From NCBI GenBank assembly GCA_900455085.1, contig UGTZ01000001.1, positions 3,936,501 through 4,000,500 of the forward strand: a stretch of DNA of 64,000 nt. Reading direction: 5' to 3'. The notes under the pieces are model-generated. The model saw only the letters and a program-made list of their open reading frames with translations. It was not told the origin of the DNA and did no database searches. Source of the stretch: Providencia rettgeri. GTDB taxonomy: Bacteria > Pseudomonadota > Gammaproteobacteria > Enterobacterales > Enterobacteriaceae. Positions 55,489 to 64,000 of this stretch are shown here, piece by piece. Position numbers and translations under genes: made by a program. The stretch's first letter is position 1; each line of letters begins with the position of its first letter.

Positions 55489-56988
55489 TTATTTACTCGA
55501 CAAGCTATGCATTGTTTCTTTTAATAAAGGATACAGCCCATTGTAAATATTAAACTGCTTGTTATAAGTATCTTGTGTTTTTTTATCTTGATTTGGTGTG
55601 AATGTGATATCTTCTGTTTTTATAATCGGTAAATCAGGGTCATTAATACCACAGAAAAAACCGGCTCCTGTCGCACCAACCATTGCCGCGCCAAAAGCCG
55701 CTGCATCTGCTGTTTGGGCAATATTATATTCAACCTGAAGAATATCCGCTTTAATTTGAGTCCATAACGTATTACGTGATCCTCCCCCTACGCTGAGTAA
55801 TTCATCTAATATCACTCCCCATTTTTCATTAGCAATATTCAAAATCTGTTTTAAACCATATGCTGTACCTTCAAATGCCGCCCTGACCATATCATCGCGA
55901 GTATGATTTAGCCGTAAGCCTATCCATGCTCCCGATGCATTAACATCCCAAATAGGGCTACGTTCTCCAGCTAAATAAGGCAGATAAATTAAGCCATTAG
56001 CACCAGGTACTGATGATTTTGAAAATATCTCCAACTGTTCATGGTCATTGACTTCCGGCCAAACAGCCTGATTTAGCCAACTGAATGTCCCCCCAGTTGT
56101 CGACATCGCTCCATGGGCCAACCATTGATTGGGGACTATGTGGTACCGGTTCATAAAACGAGGGTCAAAGTTCGGCTCTTCTAAGCAAAACGTTATGACT
56201 CCCGATGTTCCTGTTGATTCAAAAGCTGTTTCAGGGTCAAGTAACCCAACGGCAAATGCAGCAGCAGCAGTATCTGCCGACCCTAAAATAATTGGCGTAT
56301 TTTCTTTTAACCCCGTTTCTTGAGCGGCTTCTTTACTCACCTTACCAACCACAGAAGTGCACTGGTAAATTGGCGGTAAAATATCGTGATTAAACTTCCA
56401 ATACCTTAATAGTTCTTTTGACCACTTAGGTGCTTTAGACAAAACGACTGCGCCAGAATACGCGGCTTGGGTCGGGTCAATGGCGGCTTTTTGACTTCCT
56501 AACTTTAAAGATAAAAAGCTATTAAGTAGAACGACCTTATGAACTTTTTGCATTAATTCCGGCTGTTGTTCTTGTAGCCATCCTAACGTTCCCACCCAAC
56601 ATGCAGACGGACTTGGACTATTACAAGAAAGTGCCCGAACATGCGTTATATTTTCCCCGAGTGTTTGCTGTATGAAACCTTCGGAACGCCCATCAAGATA
56701 AGTAATCCCATTTGCAACAGGCTTATGATGTTTATCCAATAAAACCAGCGTTGGGCAAGCAACAGAAAAACTCACAGATACGATATTCTTTACTTGAGAA
56801 GTCACTTCTTTAACTGCATCTGCGGTCTTTTTCCAAAAGTCATTTAAGTCAATTTCATGATTTTTGGGAGATTTGGAAATAATATTGGTATCACGTGAAG
56901 CCTTTGCCAATAATTCTCCATGGAAATTAAATGCACAAACTTTCACGCTACTGCTACCTGCATCAATTCCCAAATAGACACTGTCCAT
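55489..56988 (-). CDS. FGGY-family carbohydrate kinase
   Basis: 499 residues; start ATG 56988. N-terminal GIDAGSSSVKVCAF (phosphate 1 loop), YLDGRSEGF, PTQAAYSG, and the C-terminal FGGY domain FESTGTSGVITF, LPYLAGERSPIWD, SVGGGSRNTLWTQIKADIL. Resembles xylulokinase and gluconokinase. Its substrate is unknown. With the linked dehydrogenase and aldolase, it may phosphorylate a keto sugar acid or ketose. Confidence 0.88.
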   Translation of the reverse strand: MDSVYLGIDAGSSSVKVCAFNFHGELLAKASRDTNIISKSPKNHEIDLNDFWKKTADAVKEVTSQVKNIVSVSFSVACPTLVLLDKHHKPVANGITYLDGRSEGFIQQTLGENITHVRALSCNSPSPSACWVGTLGWLQEQQPELMQKVHKVVLLNSFLSLKLGSQKAAIDPTQAAYSGAVVLSKAPKWSKELLRYWKFNHDILPPIYQCTSVVGKVSKEAAQETGLKENTPIILGSADTAAAAFAVGLLDPETAFESTGTSGVITFCLEEPNFDPRFMNRYHIVPNQWLAHGAMSTTGGTFSWLNQAVWPEVNDHEQLEIFSKSSVPGANGLIYLPYLAGERSPIWDVNASGAWIGLRLNHTRDDMVRAAFEGTAYGLKQILNIANEKWGVILDELLSVGGGSRNTLWTQIKADILQVEYNIAQTADAAAFGAAMVGATGAGFFCGINDPDLPIIKTEDITFTPNQDKKTQDTYNKQFNIYNGLYPLLKETMHSLSSK

Positions 56989-57011
56989 CATGCTGCCTCC
57001 AACGCCTGCTT

Positions 57012-58052
57012 TTAATTGTTATGTATAATAATTTTAATCGCGTCACCTTTTTGAGCGGTTGCCATGGCCTCGTTGATCTCATCTAAAGCAAATCGGTGAG
57101 TCACTAATTTCTCGATATCAATTAAGCCCGAAGAAATCAGTGTCAAGGCTTGCTGGTATCCTTCTCGACTTAACGCACTGGCTCCTGTAAGAATCAGCTC
57201 GTTGTAGTGAATAATATTGACATCAATTTGTGCCATATCATCCTTTGAGAAACCGGCAAACAGGTTAACTCGTCCTCCTTTTCTAGCGAGTTCCAATGCG
57301 GGATTAACTAATCCAGGGATTCCAATAGCAATAATCACCACATCTGCGCCCACCCCTTCCGTCAAGCCTTTTACCACATCCAGTAAATTTTCTTGTTGGC
57401 TATTGACGACATGTGTAGCACCGCAATTTAACGCAGCCTGTTGTCGTTGTTCATTGAGTTCACTAACAATAATATTTGTCGCACCTGAGAAACGTGCAAG
57501 TTGCACATGCATTAACCCGATAGGCCCCGCACCAATAATGACCACCGTATCACCGAGCTCAATACCCACATTTTTTTGTCCATTGATACAGCAAGCTAAC
57601 GGCTCAGCTAATGCTGCGGCTTCAAAAGACATCCCTTTCGGTATCTTAAAGACATTACCCGATGACAAAGCAACCTCTGGTATTCGAACATATTCCGCAA
57701 AAGCGCCATCAAATTCATAACCGATTGCTTGGCGGTTTAAACAGACATTTTCTTTACCGATACGACAATAAACACAAGAACGGCATGGCACGACAGGGTC
57801 AACAGCGATTGCGTCCCCGACGTTTAGGTCAGTCACATTTTCACCGACTTCGACAATTTCCCCTGAAAATTCATGCCCTATTACAGAAGGGTAACGCACG
57901 CCTTTGGTTTTTTTACCGGAAATAATCCGTCCGTCAGTTCCACAAATCGCGGCTGCCTTGACTTTAATAACCACATCGCCTTTACCAACTTGTGGATATT
58001 TAACGTCTGCCACTCTAAGTTCATTAGGCGCATACAATACCGCTGCTTTCAT
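57012..58052 (-). CDS. Zinc-dependent MDR alcohol dehydrogenase (sorbitol/idonate dehydrogenase type)
   Basis: 346 residues from ATG 58052 (GGGGAGG upstream). Catalytic Zn: Cys in AAICGTDGR and His-Glu in IGHEFSGE. Structural Zn: four Cys in PCRSCVYCRIGKENVC. Rossmann site IGAGPIGLM, with Glu closing beta-2 (VSELNEQRQQ), suggesting NAD+. Oxidises a secondary alcohol of a polyol or hexonate. Adjacent to the aldolase gene and 20 bp ahead of the FGGY kinase. Confidence 0.9.
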   Translation of the reverse strand: MKAAVLYAPNELRVADVKYPQVGKGDVVIKVKAAAICGTDGRIISGKKTKGVRYPSVIGHEFSGEIVEVGENVTDLNVGDAIAVDPVVPCRSCVYCRIGKENVCLNRQAIGYEFDGAFAEYVRIPEVALSSGNVFKIPKGMSFEAAALAEPLACCINGQKNVGIELGDTVVIIGAGPIGLMHVQLARFSGATNIIVSELNEQRQQAALNCGATHVVNSQQENLLDVVKGLTEGVGADVVIIAIGIPGLVNPALELARKGGRVNLFAGFSKDDMAQIDVNIIHYNELILTGASALSREGYQQALTLISSGLIDIEKLVTHRFALDEINEAMATAQKGDAIKIIIHNN

Positions 58053-58088
58053 TTTTTCCTCCCCATGCATAACAACTATGAACGTTGG

Positions 58089-58898
58089 TTATTTGCCACC
58101 CGCTTGCTTATATTCCGCGATAGCTTGGTCAACCGAACAATCATCATTGATTAATGCATTCAGAGCCTTAATGACTGCTGTTGGGTTTTCGTGCTGCCAT
58201 ACAAAGCGCCCGTATGTCACACCACCAACACCAATATCTAATGCTTTACGTGTATTTGTTAGGAAGCTAACAAGATCGCTCCCCATATCACCACCAGCTA
58301 AAGCAACCATAGCTGGGCAACTATCAACGACAGATTTAAATGTCTCAGGGGAACCAGACCAGAGTGTTTTGATGATATCGACACCTAGCTCAGCGCCTGC
58401 GCGAACACAGTAAGCGAGATTTTTCGCATCAAAACTGTCTTCAATCATTGGGCCTTTTGGATAAATGTGTGCGACTAAAGGCAGTCCTGCGGAAGCAGCG
58501 GCTTTCGATACTTGGCCTAAAAATGTCAATTGCTGTGCCTGTTCTGGCCCGCCCATAATACAGCCGACTGAAATTGCGTCTGCTCCTAAACGAATGGCTT
58601 CTTCAACGTCAGCAACGGGTGTGTCATAAGCTTCATGGTAAGGTATGGAGTAACTTGTCGCTTTCATGATGATAGAAACATCGGAAGCAACATATGGAGG
58701 ATAAACCTTTTCAATAATACCTTTATGCATCGTAATAGCATCAGGTGCACCCGCAACAACCTGTTTCATGACGGATTTAATATCACCAATTCCCGGTAAT
58801 ACACCACGTGTAATCGGATGATCCATGGTAATTGCAAGAAGACGGCCAGATTTTTTATTTAATAATCTTTTTAAACGGATTTCTTTTCCTAAAAACAT
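58089..58898 (-). CDS. DhnA/LsrF-type class I aldolase
   Basis: 269 residues, TIM barrel. Catalytic residues of the DhnA family are visible: Asp26 (ITMDHP), Tyr146 (AHIYPKG) and Schiff-base Lys177 (DIIKTLWSG), spaced as in the archaeal class I aldolase/ADH synthase enzymes. Also GADAISVGCIMGG. Cleaves or forms a C-C bond with DHAP or a related ketone. In this cluster it should split the phosphorylated keto product of the two preceding enzymes. Confidence 0.87.
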   Translation of the reverse strand: MFLGKEIRLKRLLNKKSGRLLAITMDHPITRGVLPGIGDIKSVMKQVVAGAPDAITMHKGIIEKVYPPYVASDVSIIMKATSYSIPYHEAYDTPVADVEEAIRLGADAISVGCIMGGPEQAQQLTFLGQVSKAAASAGLPLVAHIYPKGPMIEDSFDAKNLAYCVRAGAELGVDIIKTLWSGSPETFKSVVDSCPAMVALAGGDMGSDLVSFLTNTRKALDIGVGGVTYGRFVWQHENPTAVIKALNALINDDCSVDQAIAEYKQAGGK

Positions 58899-58928
58899 AT
58901 TGATGACCTCTTTAAATCAATGAGTGAA

Positions 58929-59888
58929 TTAATTAACTAAATTTTGAGGATGGCCAGATAAAAAGGCTTCGATATTGTCCATCATCATGTCTGATAAGGT
59001 TTGTATGGCTTCAAAACTAGCCCATGAAATATGAGGAGTAAGAATAAAATTTGATAACTGAGTTAATTTCATCATATAACTTTCTTTTTCAGGTGGTTCT
59101 GAAATACAAACATCAAACCCAGCACCTAATATTTTATTATTTATTAGAGCGCCATATAATGCTTCTTCATTAACGATCCCACCTCGTGCAGTATTAATTA
59201 AAATACAAGACGGTTTCATCTGTTCGAATTCTGGAAAGCTAATTAAATCCTTGGTGGATTTGAGTAATGGACAATGAATAGAAATAATATCGCTTTTCGC
59301 AATAACATCTTCAAAAGGTGTATATAGTGGGCCCATATTATTCGTGCCCTTGTATGTGGAAAATAACACCTTCATACCAAAAACTTTTGCGATATCAGCA
59401 ACTGCCTTACCTAAGACACCATCACCAATAATACCAAGCGTCGAACCAGATAAGTTATTAATTTTATAATCAAAGTAACAAAACTGGCCTGATTCTTGCC
59501 AACGACCATTTCGTACTGATTGTGCATAGGCTAATAAGCTACGACGTAAGGCTAAAATCAAGGTAAACGTATGCTCAGGAACTGTATTTATTGCATAATT
59601 TCTGATATTAGAAACTAATATATTACGCTCATTACAAGCACCAATATCAATCACATCCGTTCCTGTTGCAGCGACAGAAATAAATTTGAGTTGCTTTGCA
59701 GCTTCAATAACTTTTTTAGTGATTTTTACTTTATTGGTAATAATAATGTCTGCATTTTTTACTCGCTCAATAACTTCATCTTCCGATGTTTTCCCATACA
59801 GTTCTAAACTATATTCTTTATTTATTTTCTTAATATTTATTCCTTCGGGGAAAGTTTCATGATCGAGAAATACGATTTTAACTGTCAT
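58929..59888 (-). CDS. D-2-hydroxyacid dehydrogenase (hydroxypyruvate/glyoxylate reductase-like)
   Basis: 319 residues from ATG 59888, with GGGTGG before it. NAD site GIIGDGVLGKAV, catalytic Arg in NTARGGIVNEEAL, Glu in ISEPPEKE and His in LTPHISWAS. Probably reduces a 2-keto acid such as hydroxypyruvate to D-glycerate. First gene of the operon; a perfect-armed palindrome lies 130-150 bp upstream. Confidence 0.88.
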   Translation of the reverse strand: MTVKIVFLDHETFPEGINIKKINKEYSLELYGKTSEDEVIERVKNADIIITNKVKITKKVIEAAKQLKFISVAATGTDVIDIGACNERNILVSNIRNYAINTVPEHTFTLILALRRSLLAYAQSVRNGRWQESGQFCYFDYKINNLSGSTLGIIGDGVLGKAVADIAKVFGMKVLFSTYKGTNNMGPLYTPFEDVIAKSDIISIHCPLLKSTKDLISFPEFEQMKPSCILINTARGGIVNEEALYGALINNKILGAGFDVCISEPPEKESYMMKLTQLSNFILTPHISWASFEAIQTLSDMMMDNIEAFLSGHPQNLVN

Positions 59889-60017
59889 TTTCATTACCAC
59901 CCAATTAATCAATAAAATGAATATCAATTAGACTTTTTGATTTAGTAAAATTATATAATTCACTTATTAGGAAGGCATTGTAAGAATGACTAGTTTTCAA
60001 TGTTAAAAATTGAATAT

Positions 60018-60037
60018 AATTGTGCAAATGCACAATT
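60018..60037. promoter_or_regulatory. Palindromic operator upstream of the hydroxyacid-dehydrogenase operon
   Basis: AATTGTGCA-AA-TGCACAATT: nine-bp perfect arms with a 2-bp centre. Only one copy seen. It lies 130-150 bp before the operon start and is the best candidate for the binding site of the CdaR-type regulator, which is inference. Confidence 0.6.
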
Positions 60038-60070
60038 TGTTATGAATTCGATCACAATAAAGTGATGGAT

Positions 60071-60103
60071 AAAAAAATCGGCCACTTAAAACAAGTGACC
60101 GAT
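60071..60103 (-). terminator. Rho-independent terminator after the PLP enzyme gene
   Basis: Stem ATCGGTCACTT / AAGTGGCCGAT on the minus strand (60093-60103, 60077-60087), one mismatch, 5-nt loop, followed by a run of seven T. It ends the D-amino-acid cluster coming from the right. Confidence 0.85.
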
Positions 60104-60132
60104 ATAAAATAAAGTGGGTTAATAATACAACA

Positions 60133-61388
60133 TTAGAAAAAGGTTGGCATCTCCTCTATAACATCATATTTATCATCAACAAGATAAATCACTTTCCATT
60201 TATCAAATGTAATACAGGGATGAGATGTCCCAAAGATCAGTATATCGCCAACTTGGAAATCACAATTTTCATCAAAAGATAAAATGGCATGTTGGTCCAT
60301 TAAACCGACTGTTTTCGCACTATTCGTTTGATAATAGACTGGCTTTCCCTCTCGATATTGCATTAGAGGCTGAGGCAAACCAGCATCAAAGGCGACATCC
60401 CTTTTTCCAAAATTAACAATCGCTCGTCCCTTCTCAGGTACTGACTGAATTAATGCCACAATTTCCATCGCTGGCATCAAATCGCCATCTAACTGGCAGG
60501 CCATACTATCCCTAACTTTCAATGCTCTCTGGGCTTCATCATAAATACCGTGGTCATGTGTAATATAGCATCCAGGGCGGATCACAAACCGAATAGGTTT
60601 AGAAAGATGAAACTCTGCCATTTTTTTACTGACCAGATCATACCAAACTGAACCTGCCCCAGTTATTAATAGCTCCCCTGAATAACGTACAAATACACCT
60701 AAGCTATCCAGTTTTTGACTGGTGGTTAACACTCGCTGTAAAAATTGCTGTATCTCTTCAATATCCTGTTGGGCATCATCGCTATGAATAACACCTTCAT
60801 AGAATTCAATGCCAGCAATCATTAAAGAAGGGAGTTTGGTTAACTCATTTGCCAATATGATGGCTTCTTCTTCACTTCGACATCCACAGCGTCCACCATT
60901 AACCCCTAACTCAATCAGCACATTTATGGTTAAATCTAACGATGAAAAAATAGCCGCCAGCTGTTTTGCATGAATCACGCTATCAACACAACAATAAATA
61001 TTGGCTTGATTTAATTGCACTAACTCTGCAAGTAATCGAATATTGGTTTTACCCACGACTTGATTCGCAATAATGATATTCTGAACACCTGACTCCACTG
61101 CCACCTTGGCTTGATACGCTGTTCCTACACTTAGCCCCCCATGCACCTTGAGCAATTTGTCGTTTAAAAATGGCAGGCGTCATGGTGGTGTTTACCGTGT
61201 GGAGACAACGAAACATTCGCCACATTCGAATAATGCTGCATCCATGCAATATTATTTTCCAGTTCATTACGCTTCACTACCACCGCAGGCAAACACACAT
61301 CCTCATGTAGAATGTTTACCGAAATACCTTCCTGATTTAATGTGGCTGATTTATGCCCTACGCCTGCTAACACATTCAGTTTCGTCAT
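60133..61388 (-). pseudogene. DSD1-type PLP enzyme (amino acid deaminase / D-threonine aldolase-like), two frameshifts
   Basis: Alanine-racemase-fold enzyme of about 418 residues when two indels are corrected. Piece 1: MTKLNVLAG to LSPHGK, the motif with the PLP Lys. Piece 2: TMTPAIFKRQIAQGAWG in another frame. Piece 3: LSVGTAYQAKVAVESGV to the end, with IELGVNGGRCGCR and the C-terminal metal site FGTSHPC. The first break is near 61190 (one base extra in GTAAACACC); the second is a run of six C on the plus strand (61135-61140), where five give GAWGLSVGT. Overlaps the symporter gene by four bases (ATGA). Would deaminate or cleave a D-amino acid. Confidence 0.85.
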
Positions 61389-62863
61389 TTTCTTCCCTCA
61401 ACTTGCTGGTTACTGGCTTTTTGGCTGTGTTTTCTCTCTCGTGAGTAATATTTTTCTAGTACTTCTTCACGACTGAGTTTATTTTTGGGGTTATCAATGT
61501 CACAACAACAGCACAGACCAAACTGATGGCTAATGCAGGGATTACTGGGTTGCCTAATTTTGCAGACCACTCTGGCGTCAAAATAATCGTTAATGATGTT
61601 GAACTCCCCGCAACCAATGCAGCAATACAGCCTTGCCAGTTAAAACGATGCCAGAATTTACCCAATAACACGGTCACACACCAGGCCTGACATAATCATT
61701 GATATCATTTTGGTAATGTAGCCGATAATGTCATTCGAAGTTAATGCAAAGACAAGTGCTAACAAGATGACGCCAAGTAAGAAGATACGAGATAAATTGA
61801 TCGCTTTCTCAGGTGGAGGCATCCTACCTGTTACCATCGTATAGATATCACGTAGGATAATAGAAACACCCGCGATAGCATCTGAGCTGCCTGATGACAT
61901 ATTGGCAGACATACCTGCAATCAATACCACCATCGCTAACACGTGCGGTAAAGCATTAGTTGCATATAAGAAAGCAAAGCTGCTGTTTTCTAAATTCGGC
62001 TCCATCACATGCGTTGCCATCCCGATAATCGCAGGTAGGAACGAAAACCCCATATACAGTAACCCTGTAATAATAAAGGACTGGCGGATAGCTTTAGTTG
62101 ATGCTGCTGAATAAATACGTTGGCGATATGACGGTGTCGCTAATACACCAATGCCAATGACCACAGCCAATGATATCGCAGGTAAAACGCCTAATTTACC
62201 AATACCGAATAAAGTAAAGGCGTCAGGGTCTGTACTCTTAACAACAACATCCCAACCACCGACATAGCTTACCGAAGCAACCGCTAGAATGATAAACCCG
62301 AGGAATAAAACAATTGATTGCAGTGTATCAATCCATGAAACCGCTTTATAGCCACCAATCCCCACGTAAAAAACAAAGCCAACTGCGATAATGATCTTCG
62401 CAACAGTAATATCAATATCTGCCGCCCATGCTAGGTATAAACCGCCGCCAAGAATATGAGCGCCCAGCCAGCCTATCGATGCTAAAAATATTAATAACGC
62501 AACCAAGTTTTTCACTAAACGGCTGCCGCCAGTGTAATAGCAGATCTCTTCACTCATGGTCATAAAGCGATAATTTCTTACTGGCGCAAATAACCAAGCC
62601 GTTAGTAAGATCCCCGTCGCTCCACCAATCCCATACAACATTCCCGCCCAACCATTGGAATAACCAAAACTGACTGCACCAATACTTGAGCCCGTTCCCA
62701 CCATCGTACCGACAGTTGAACCGAGAGTGAGTAGCATAGGGAGCTTTCTGCCCCCAAGAATGAAGTCTTCACCGGTTTTTTGATGCCTTGTTACATACCA
62801 ACCCACAAACATCATCACAAATGCATATAACAAAAACCACATTAAGAAATTATTATGTTCCAT
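61385..62863 (-). pseudogene. Sodium:solute symporter (SSS family), two frameshifts
   Basis: About 492 residues when corrected. N-terminal two thirds are continuous (GEDFILGGRKLPMLLTLGST, LATPSYRQRIYSA, GMSANMSSGSSDAI), stopping after MSGLVCDRVIG. The frame resumes as VTVLLGKFWHRFNW after a CA repeat (61675-61681), and shifts again at a run of five T (61482-61486), after which NKLSREEVLEKYYSR completes the C-terminus. Na+-driven uptake of an amino acid or acyl amino acid is likely by context. Confidence 0.85.
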
Positions 62864-62887
62864 AGTAGCCTCTCATCGCCTTAGCAA

Positions 62888-63280
62888 TTAAGATTTGAAT
62901 TTGCTGTTGAAGCAGGTGATATCCACTTCAACCATACAATCGACGACAAGGTCAGCGACAAAGCACACCCGCGCAGGTGGGTTATCTGCAAAGAATTGCT
63001 GAAATACTTTATTAAAAGATTGGAAATAGCGCGCATCACTTAATACCACTTTCATATGCACAATATCTTGCGTAGCAAATCCCGCATCTTTCATAATGTT
63101 TAAACAATTCTCGATAGCTAATTTAGATTGAGCGATAATTCCGCCATCAATCACTTCCCCGTCAATCATGGGTGTTTGCCCTGAAACATACAGCCATCCG
63201 TCAGCTAACACGGCTTTAGCAAAAGGCAAAGATTGCCCGCCAGTACCTTTTGAGCCTTCAATTCCGAATCTTTTAATCAT
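62888..63280 (-). CDS. Cytosolic RidA-family protein
   Basis: 130 residues without a signal peptide. Rid domain: LYVSGQTPMIDGEVIDGGIIAQ, LNIMKDAGF, and PPARVCFVADLVV with the conserved Arg. Hydrolyses reactive imine/enamine intermediates made by PLP enzymes or oxidases. Between the deacylase and symporter genes of the D-amino-acid cluster. Unlike the RidA at 31390-31890, this copy is intracellular. Confidence 0.9.
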   Translation of the reverse strand: MIKRFGIEGSKGTGGQSLPFAKAVLADGWLYVSGQTPMIDGEVIDGGIIAQSKLAIENCLNIMKDAGFATQDIVHMKVVLSDARYFQSFNKVFQQFFADNPPARVCFVADLVVDCMVEVDITCFNSKFKS

Positions 63281-63293
63281 TTTTTTCTCTCTT

Positions 63294-64000
63294 TTATTTA
63301 TTTCTTTCTAAGAATTTACCTGCTCTATTCCCTGTCATTTCTTTTTTGGTATAGGTCAGAACACCATTAACAAACACATATTCAATGCCATCCGCTTTTT
63401 GTTTTGGGTCTTGGAATGTGGCTGTTTCATTAATTTTTTCAGGGTCAAATACAACGATATCTGCGAAATAATTTTCTTGGATAAGGCCTCTATCCTTTAA
63501 AGAAAAACGTTGTGCTGACATGCCTGTCATTTTGTAAATCGCGGTGGTCATTGGGAAAAGCTGCTCATCACGGCTATAGTGGCTAATAACTCCGAGGGAA
63601 AGTTCCCCAAAGACGAGGATGTGGATTAGGGTCACGTGGTAAGCCATCAGAACCCACCATACTGCTTGGGTGCTGTAACACACGACGCACATCGTCTTCG
63701 TGCATTTGGAAATAAATCGCTCCCGCAGGCACAATTTTTTCAGCAACTTGGAAAATATCGCTACTCCACATAGCCGCTATTTCTTTTAATGTTTTACCTG
63801 CGACTTCAGGGAATGGTGTCGACCAAGTGACTAGAATGTCATAATCTTCAGTGACTTGTGTTATATCTAAGTTTGATGAACCCGCACGATATGGATAACA
63901 ATCGCAATTGATATCCTGCATAGCTTGGTATTTTTCAATGAGAGCCAGCGTTTCTTTTGTGCGTCCCCAGTTTTTTGCCCCAGCACACTTATGGTGGGAA
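63294..64000 (-). pseudogene. N-acyl-D-amino-acid deacylase (amidohydrolase), partial and frameshifted
   Basis: The C-terminal half of a D-aminoacylase; the gene runs off the right end of the window in the open frame (SHHKCAGAKNWGRT). Metal-site pieces SHHK and GSDGLPRDPNPHPRLWG are present. After GTFPR the frame stops (SY*) and resumes as VISHYSRDEQLFPM; one extra base near 63589-63596 explains this. The C-terminal tail ADIVVFDPEKI..GVLTYTKKEMTGNRAGKFL is normal for the family. Removes N-acyl groups from D-amino acids. Confidence 0.87.

Overview
The window looks like chromosomal DNA of a Morganellaceae enterobacterium, most probably Providencia. The DNA is AT-rich. It carries a membrane-anchored L-amino acid deaminase of the Proteus/Providencia/Morganella type, a complete MR/P-type fimbrial operon ending in an MrpJ-like regulator, and E. 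coli-like dsdCXA genes. I see no tRNA, rRNA, phage or CRISPR. Most of the window is a series of accessory catabolic operons, each with its own regulator.

Layout. (1) 0.2-9.5 kb: pentose operon of the L-xylulose/L-lyxose type, with AraD-type 4-epimerase, DeoR regulator, CUT2 ABC importer, UlaE/SgbU-type 3-epimerase and FGGY kinase. (2) 9.5-10.9 kb: a secreted phosphoethanolamine-transferase-like hydrolase. (3) 11.3-17.1 kb: 2-ketogluconate genes (kguE-K-T-D type) with PtxS-like repressor and a perfect 16-bp operator. (4) 17.1-21.0 kb: dsdC and dsdXA for D-serine. (5) 21.1-28.9 kb: peptide ABC importer with a fused permease-ATPase, FadR-type regulator and M42 peptidase, divergent from a DUF1028 gene. 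(6) 29.8-31.9 kb: L-amino acid deaminase plus a signal-peptide-bearing RidA. (7) 32.1-37.5 kb: LysR regulator, two CYTH-type proteins, a DASS/SLC13 transporter and an uncharacterised membrane protein (frameshifted), the most unusual gene set. (8) 37.6-38.0 kb: three tandem copies of a ~128-bp repeat. (9) 38.0-41.7 kb: CeuE/VctP-type siderophore importer with a candidate Fur box. (10) 42.0-50.0 kb: MR/P-like fimbrial operon. (11) 50-51.5 kb: AT-rich intergenic DNA with a possible mobile-element scar. (12) 51.5-60.0 kb: CdaR regulator, glycerate kinase, MFS transporter, FGGY kinase, MDR dehydrogenase, DhnA aldolase and 2-hydroxyacid dehydrogenase, which can be read as an undescribed sugar-acid pathway. 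(13) 60.1-64.0 kb: D-amino-acid cluster (DSD1-type PLP enzyme, Na+/solute symporter, RidA, N-acyl-D-amino-acid deacylase, the last cut by the window end).

Six genes in the second half contain eight apparent frameshifts: the membrane protein at 36.1 kb, the fimbrial chaperone, glycerate kinase, PLP enzyme (two), symporter (two) and deacylase. Three lie exactly in runs of six G/C where five would restore the frame. Base-calling error, slippage-type variation or real decay are all possible, and these genes should not be read as intact or dead until the runs are rechecked.
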